A DNA stretch of 64,000 nt from Maribellus sp. CM-23 (GTDB lineage: Bacteria > Bacteroidota > Bacteroidia > Bacteroidales > Prolixibacteraceae), in the NCBI RefSeq assembly GCF_021354595.1, contig NZ_JADWYJ010000006.1, forward strand, positions 62,001 to 126,000. The letters are read 5' to 3'. Below, piece after piece: positions 59,955-64,000 of this stretch (positions are counted from its first letter, which is position 1; the number at the start of each line of letters is the position of its first letter). The notes beneath the pieces are model-generated. The model was not told the origin of the DNA. It made no database searches and worked only from the letters and a program-made list of their open reading frames with translations. A program made the position numbers and the translations under genes.

Positions 59955-59985
59955 TGTGTTGTGTTTTTTAATTGTTTTTCTGACT

Positions 59986-60777
59986 TCAGCGAACTTTCAT
60001 AATTAGTTGGGCAGCTTCCACGCCTCTCATGTCGCGTGTTGCAAGTCCCTGTTTTACGGCCAGTCCGGTCATCAGTTCCATGGGGCCGCCACCGCTGCCA
60101 TCCATATCGTCAGCCAGTTGTTTGTAGCTGCTGTACATGCTGTAGGTCATGTGCGATGCAAGTGACTGACTGCCGGTGGGCAGGAGAACTCTGATCAGTC
60201 CCCAGGCTTCCTTTTGCCCGTTATCAACCAATTGCTGGTGCCAGGGTTTGAAAACCTCGCTCTCCACTTTTTCATAGCTGTCATCCAGTTGTTTCATTAG
60301 GTCAAACTTTAGCAGCGTTCCAATGGGCATGTCAAAATCGCCCTCTGTGCTATTGATCTCCTTGCAATACACCTGGTGTGCAATATCGCGCGAGATCACT
60401 GTTTTTTCCATCCATTCGCCTAACTCCTTGTCGCTTAGCTCGGGATGTGCTTTTTGCAGGTATTCGTTAAATTTTCCATTGGGAAAACCTTCTAACATGG
60501 CTTCGAGGCTCGAAAATAGGGTAACTGTAAAATACTGGGAACCTTGTTCCGACCCGCCCGGCGACATGGCCCAGAGATCCCATCCGATAATGTTTCCGTC
60601 AGCAACCCGCTGTTGGTGAATGTTGGTCCAGAATTGTTCCACCTCCAGGTAGTCAGAGTTTCGCTCATCGTTCACTTTCATAAACTCAAAGAGCAGGTAC
60701 AGCGGTTCATTTTGTGCCTGAACAAATGCTCCCAACGAGAGCAATAAAACAAATGTTAACGTGGTAATCTTTTTCAT
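59986..60777 (-). CDS. Secreted protein of unknown function
   Basis: From the ATG at 60777 the protein has 263 residues with a signal peptide (MKKITTLTFVLLLSLGAFVQAQ). I do not recognise a family. Residues 25-110 resemble a dimeric alpha/beta-barrel-like (ferredoxin-fold) pattern, with LYLLFEFMKVNDERNSDYLEVEQFW and FTVTLFSSLEAML. A similar second half has LLKFDLMKQLDDSYEKVESEVFKPW and AWGLIRVL, so a two-domain duplicated fold is possible. It lies upstream of the NTF2-like gene with 31 bp between them and probably shares its transcript. The 39-residue extension upstream of the chosen start has no signal features. Confidence 0.65.
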   Translation of the reverse strand: MKKITTLTFVLLLSLGAFVQAQNEPLYLLFEFMKVNDERNSDYLEVEQFWTNIHQQRVADGNIIGWDLWAMSPGGSEQGSQYFTVTLFSSLEAMLEGFPNGKFNEYLQKAHPELSDKELGEWMEKTVISRDIAHQVYCKEINSTEGDFDMPIGTLLKFDLMKQLDDSYEKVESEVFKPWHQQLVDNGQKEAWGLIRVLLPTGSQSLASHMTYSMYSSYKQLADDMDGSGGGPMELMTGLAVKQGLATRDMRGVEAAQLIMKVR

Positions 60778-61229
60778 TGTTTTAATATTTAAAGTGAGAA
60801 AACTTCCTCGCCGTGAACGCTTGCAACACTTAACTGAAAAAAAGACTTTAGCAGGAGTTTGACTTGAAAAAGTAGGTGAAAGGAGCATCAACAAAGAATT
60901 GCCTTCTTTATAAGTGTATGATTCCTATGAAAGTTACTAAGAAAGCCTGTAAAACACCAAATACTCTTTTAATAATGTTCTGGTACAGGTTATTGCTTTA
61001 CATAAGTGGTAAAAATCCGGAATGGGGAAAAGTAGAAGTTTTGGTACATTGGTGAGGAGAAACCTATTTATGGGAAGGTTGATTTCGCTGCCGTCGGGGA
61101 GTAGTGTGTGGTCTAAAATGAAATCAGGCTTTAATTTTTTAAAAACCAGTAGTTTAACATAGATTTTTTTCGAATCAGACAGGCTTTTGTTCGATTGTAA
61201 TATTAACAGAAAAGCAAAGATCTATAGGA
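60778..61229. other. Intergenic region with no supported gene
   Basis: This 452-bp gap contains a minus-strand frame open for about 90 codons (roughly 61213 to 60942) that lacks a start codon and a recognisable motif. No repeats or terminators are clear. Confidence 0.4.
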
Positions 61230-62396
61230 TCAGCTGAGGAACAAGGCAATGGACACGCCGATAAAGGTTCCGATGATGTATCCCAAAATGCCGGTAAGAA
61301 TGCCCGGAGTGATGAGCTTTTTTTGACCCAGCGAAGCTGCCATGGGAGCCGCAACCGACGGTCCCATAATGTTGGCGGCTGACGAAACGACCACTTCGTA
61401 TACATCGAGTTTGAAGAGCTTGGCCAGTGACAGGAGTAATAAAAAATGAAACAGCATGATGGTAAGGTAGAAGAGCAGCACCGGAAATCCTACCTTGAGG
61501 ATGTCCTGAAGGTTGGTGGCAGCTCCGATCACTGCCAGGAAAATGTACATCATCCAAAGGCCAATGGAAAAAGCGGTATTCTCCAGCTTTTTTAGTGATT
61601 TTGGGAACAGGTTGGCCAGAACGATCGAAAAAACGGTGATAAGCAGTATGCTTAGGTTGAGCTCAGTTTGAAACAATTGCTGAAAGAAAGGGGAGACGAT
61701 GGTTCCGGCACCGGCCACCAGCAGCGCTATAAAGATGGATACCGCAAATCGTTCGAGTGTGATTGCGTGCTTTTGTTCTTCTTTGGCTAGCAACTCAGGC
61801 TGTTCGTCATCGGATGTTTTTCTGAAAAAACGGGCAAGAAAACCAACAGAAGGTACCAGAAACAACAACAACACATATATGTTGGCGGCAAAATTATCGA
61901 TGGCAAGCGTGGCTGTAAAAAGCGGATTAGAGCTAAAATTCAGGATTTCGGCGGTGGTTACAAAGTTGATGCTTCCGCCAATCAGGGTGGCTGCGATAAT
62001 CCCTGCGGTGTTGGCACTTCCTTCACCCAAATCAATCAACTGATACGCCAGCAGACATCCAAGCACAATGCCTGCAGCACCTATGATGTAAGCCAGTAAA
62101 AGCTTTCCGCTCTCGCGAATGATTTTAACAAGGTTGGAACCAAACAACATCAGGGGAATGGCAATCGGTATAAAATAATCGAACACCATGGAGTAAACCT
62201 CGACTTTTATTTTGGGGTTGGAGGCTACCGGAACAACTCCTGTCATTGATAAAACCGACATGGAAATCATGGTCACCAGTATCCCGGAAACTTTTCCAAA
62301 CCATTTTTTGTGCTCCGAATAAATTCCGAAAGCAGCGGCTCCGGCAATAATTAACAGGAGAATAAGATGTTTATCGGGTGCGATCAATGAATTCAT
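61230..62396 (-). CDS. DUF819 family multi-pass membrane protein
   Basis: The 388-residue protein has about ten predicted membrane helices and matches the DUF819 family, which is homologous to transporters of the bile/sodium-symporter type. Visible features are VASNPKIKVEVYSMVFDYFIPIAIPLMLFGSNLVKI, the GGSINFVTTAEIL segment, and AANIMGPSVAAPMAASLGQKKLITPGILTGILGYIIGTFIGVS at the end. The substrate is unknown. It is followed by 180 bp and the OadB gene on the same strand, but a strong terminator separates them, so it is transcribed alone. Confidence 0.82.
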   Translation of the reverse strand: MNSLIAPDKHLILLLIIAGAAAFGIYSEHKKWFGKVSGILVTMISMSVLSMTGVVPVASNPKIKVEVYSMVFDYFIPIAIPLMLFGSNLVKIIRESGKLLLAYIIGAAGIVLGCLLAYQLIDLGEGSANTAGIIAATLIGGSINFVTTAEILNFSSNPLFTATLAIDNFAANIYVLLLFLVPSVGFLARFFRKTSDDEQPELLAKEEQKHAITLERFAVSIFIALLVAGAGTIVSPFFQQLFQTELNLSILLITVFSIVLANLFPKSLKKLENTAFSIGLWMMYIFLAVIGAATNLQDILKVGFPVLLFYLTIMLFHFLLLLSLAKLFKLDVYEVVVSSAANIMGPSVAAPMAASLGQKKLITPGILTGILGYIIGTFIGVSIALFLS

Positions 62397-62520
62397 TTTT
62401 ACCTGGTATTTTTTTCAGCTTTTGAATATATCTGAATAATTCAAAAAAAGGAAAACAGTTGCCATTTGATTTTAGTTGAGAGAAAAGAAATTTTAGATGA
62501 GGACGAGTTTGTCAGAAACC

Positions 62521-62552
62521 AAAAAGGCCGCTGAAAAATTCAGCGGCCTTTT
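62521..62552 (-). terminator. Intrinsic terminator after the OadB gene
   Basis: AAAAAGGCCGCTGAA and TTCAGCGGCCTTTT form a 14-bp stem with an AAA loop, ending in T-runs on both strands. It lies 26 bp after the OadB stop codon. Confidence 0.88.
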
Positions 62553-62577
62553 GAAATATTATAACCTCAAAGGGTTT

Positions 62578-64000
62578 TTACATCAAGAAACTCAAAAGAA
62601 TACCGGCTGCTACTGCCGAGCCAATAACACCCGAAACGTTCGGAGCCATGGCGTGCATAAGCAGGTGGTTGGTTGGGTCTTCCTGTAGTCCCATTTGCTG
62701 AACAACCCTTGCACTGTCAGGTACTGCAGATACACCCGAAGCACCAATCATTGGGTTGATTTTGTTCTCTTTTTTCAGGAACAGGTTCATGATTTTTGCT
62801 CCGGCAACACCACCGGCAGTTGCAATTACAAACGAAGCTGCACCCAATGCAAAGATTTTAATGGAAGAAGGAGTCAGGAACACATCGGCCTGGGTTGAAG
62901 CACCCACAGTAAGCCCCAGCAAGATCGTAATGGTATCGATCAGCGGGTTGGCAGCTGTATTGGCCAAACGTTTGGTAACACCCGATTCTTTCAGCAGGTT
63001 ACCGAAGAACAACATACCGATCAGCGGAAGAGCCGAAGGAGCAATGTAGGCTGTTAAAATCAAACCAACAATCGGGAACAGTACCTTTTCTGTTTTGGAA
63101 ACCGCGCGTGGAGGTTTCATACGGATCAAACGTTCTTTTCTGCTGGTCATCAATTTAATTACCGGAGGCTGAATTACCGGTACCAGCGCCATGTACGAAT
63201 AGGCTGCAATGGCGATAGGCCCGATCAGGTTTTTCACGGTTGTTCCATCGGCCATTACGTTAAGTCCGTTGGCTAACTTCGATGAAAGGAAGATCGCGGT
63301 TGGACCGTCGGCACCACCGATAATCCCAATTGCACCGGCTTCAGGAGGTGCAAAACCAAGGTAAAGAGCTCCCAGGAAAGTCAGGAAGATACCAATCTGC
63401 GCGGCTGCTCCCAACAACATTAATTTCGGGTTCGAAATCAACGACGAGAAGTCGGTCATCGCTCCAATACCCAGGAAAATGAGTGGCGGATACCATCCCT
63501 GAACCACACCCTGGTATAGAATGTTCATAACCGATCCCGGTTCGTATACACCCAGTTTCAGGTTGAAGTCAACCACCTGGAACATGGGAATGTTCCCGAT
63601 CAGGATACCAAAGCCAATGGGTATAAGCAACATCGGCTCGAAGTCGTACTTTATGGCCAGGAACAGGAATACAAATCCTACCAGCATCATGACCATATTA
63701 CCCCAAGCAATGTTGGCAAAGCCCGAGAATTCGTAGAAGTTAAACAGCCCTGAAACAGCGCCGCTGTAGTTCTTGTACTCAAATCCGTCGCCGGCGAGTT
63801 TTCCGTCCTTGGTTAACTGTAATTCACGTTGTGGAAGATGAATGGTTTCATCTACCATATCATAACCGGTAGAACGGTTGGGATCGGTATTGGCTCCCAG
63901 GTGCGTTACTTTAACGGGTTTAAAATCGAGCACTATTTTATCATCCGAAATCCGGTAATGGCCCGTAAAACGCGTTTTGGCCGAGTCGAGCATAAAAGCT
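62578..64000 (-). CDS. oadB: OadB-type sodium-translocating decarboxylase beta subunit with extra N-terminal domain (5' end outside window)
   Basis: The frame is open to the window edge; 471 residues are visible from the first internal ATG at 63993. From about residue 85 it is a standard OadB with NIAWGNMVMMLVGFVFLFLAIKYDFEPMLLIPIGFGILIGNIPMF, many helices, GIIGGADGPTAIFLSSKLA and a closing PNVSGVIGSAVAAGIL. This subunit couples decarboxylation of oxaloacetate or related acids to sodium export. The first 85 residues are an extra hydrophilic beta-rich part (FTGHYRISDDKIVLDFKPVKVTHLGANTDP) not typical of OadB and probably extracytoplasmic. The biotin and transferase subunits must lie upstream outside the window. 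Confidence 0.9.
   Translation of the reverse strand, partial: AFMLDSAKTRFTGHYRISDDKIVLDFKPVKVTHLGANTDPNRSTGYDMVDETIHLPQRELQLTKDGKLAGDGFEYKNYSGAVSGLFNFYEFSGFANIAWGNMVMMLVGFVFLFLAIKYDFEPMLLIPIGFGILIGNIPMFQVVDFNLKLGVYEPGSVMNILYQGVVQGWYPPLIFLGIGAMTDFSSLISNPKLMLLGAAAQIGIFLTFLGALYLGFAPPEAGAIGIIGGADGPTAIFLSSKLANGLNVMADGTTVKNLIGPIAIAAYSYMALVPVIQPPVIKLMTSRKERLIRMKPPRAVSKTEKVLFPIVGLILTAYIAPSALPLIGMLFFGNLLKESGVTKRLANTAANPLIDTITILLGLTVGASTQADVFLTPSSIKIFALGAASFVIATAGGVAGAKIMNLFLKKENKINPMIGASGVSAVPDSARVVQQMGLQEDPTNHLLMHAMAPNVSGVIGSAVAAGILLSFLM

Noticed and set aside
60942..61213. Minus-strand frame of about 90 codons between the DUF819 and secreted-protein genes
   Set aside because: It has no start codon, no homologue I recognise and AT-rich composition; chance is sufficient.

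Overview
The window looks like a chromosomal segment of a Bacteroidota bacterium, most likely class Bacteroidia and near the Marinilabiliales/Prolixibacteraceae; the lineage is inferred from gene content. Evidence: SusC/D-type accessory lipoproteins (DUF5000, DUF4998), a type IX secretion C-terminal domain, TAnnTTTG-type -7 promoter elements, DUF6132/DUF5063/DUF4157 proteins, and paired 2-oxoacid:ferredoxin oxidoreductases. No rRNA, tRNA, CRISPR array, insertion sequence or integrase was recognised.

Layout. 1-5108 (+): tail of a glycan-utilisation (SusCD-like) locus, with two surface lipoproteins and two PIG-L-type deacetylase homologues; the second has lost two active-site residues. 5275-11100 (mostly -): AT-rich accessory patch with a YdeI/DUF2867 pair, an unknown coiled-coil protein and an 830-residue unknown protein containing a cryptic PIN-like nuclease domain. 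11115-11820: a 21-bp-period array and other repeats. 11885-16636 (+): housekeeping genes (DUF5063, 3'-5' exonuclease, RlmI-like methyltransferase, assimilatory CysH, DUF6132, thioredoxin, methyltransferase). 16695-21775 (-): nrfHA dissimilatory nitrite reduction to ammonium, with an outer-membrane barrel and a PepSY-type membrane protein; a perfect TGTAACA/TGTTACA palindrome lies upstream of nrfH.

22005-34877 (+): amino-acid and 2-oxoacid metabolism. IorAB, a porin-like barrel, an ACT protein, phenylacetate-CoA ligase, a second ACT protein, prephenate dehydratase, flavodoxin, an aminotransferase and a Crp/Fnr regulator are followed by a ferredoxin-VorB-VorA-VorC cluster. Together they suggest reversible interconversion of aromatic or branched-chain 2-oxoacids and acyl-CoAs with ferredoxin/flavodoxin as electron carriers. 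35040-45857: DUF302, a lipoprotein joining MliC-like and PliI-like lysozyme inhibitor domains, a large putative glycosidase, a GH3 beta-glucosidase with PA14, PEP carboxylase and a CBM9-like protein. 46061-54501: SNF2 helicase, NYN/LOTUS protein, LytTR regulator, esterase, and a DUF4157 (eCIS-type) protein. 54713-64000: lipoproteins, an LRR protein, small oxidoreductases, DUF819 transporter-like protein and a partial OadB-type sodium-pump decarboxylase subunit.

The most unusual feature is the intergenic DNA. Three arrays (11115-11450, 31622-31894, 52460-53005) share an exact 21-bp period but not a sequence, and two also show a 105-bp (5 x 21) higher-order period. Many other gaps are built from 6-8-bp quasi-repeated words (CAG-, CAAT-, TAGC- and GCATT-type) in a recurring order, including a 50-bp identical copy at 49084 and 57125. 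A diverged duplicate of the SNF2 gene tail sits inside one such gap at 50308.
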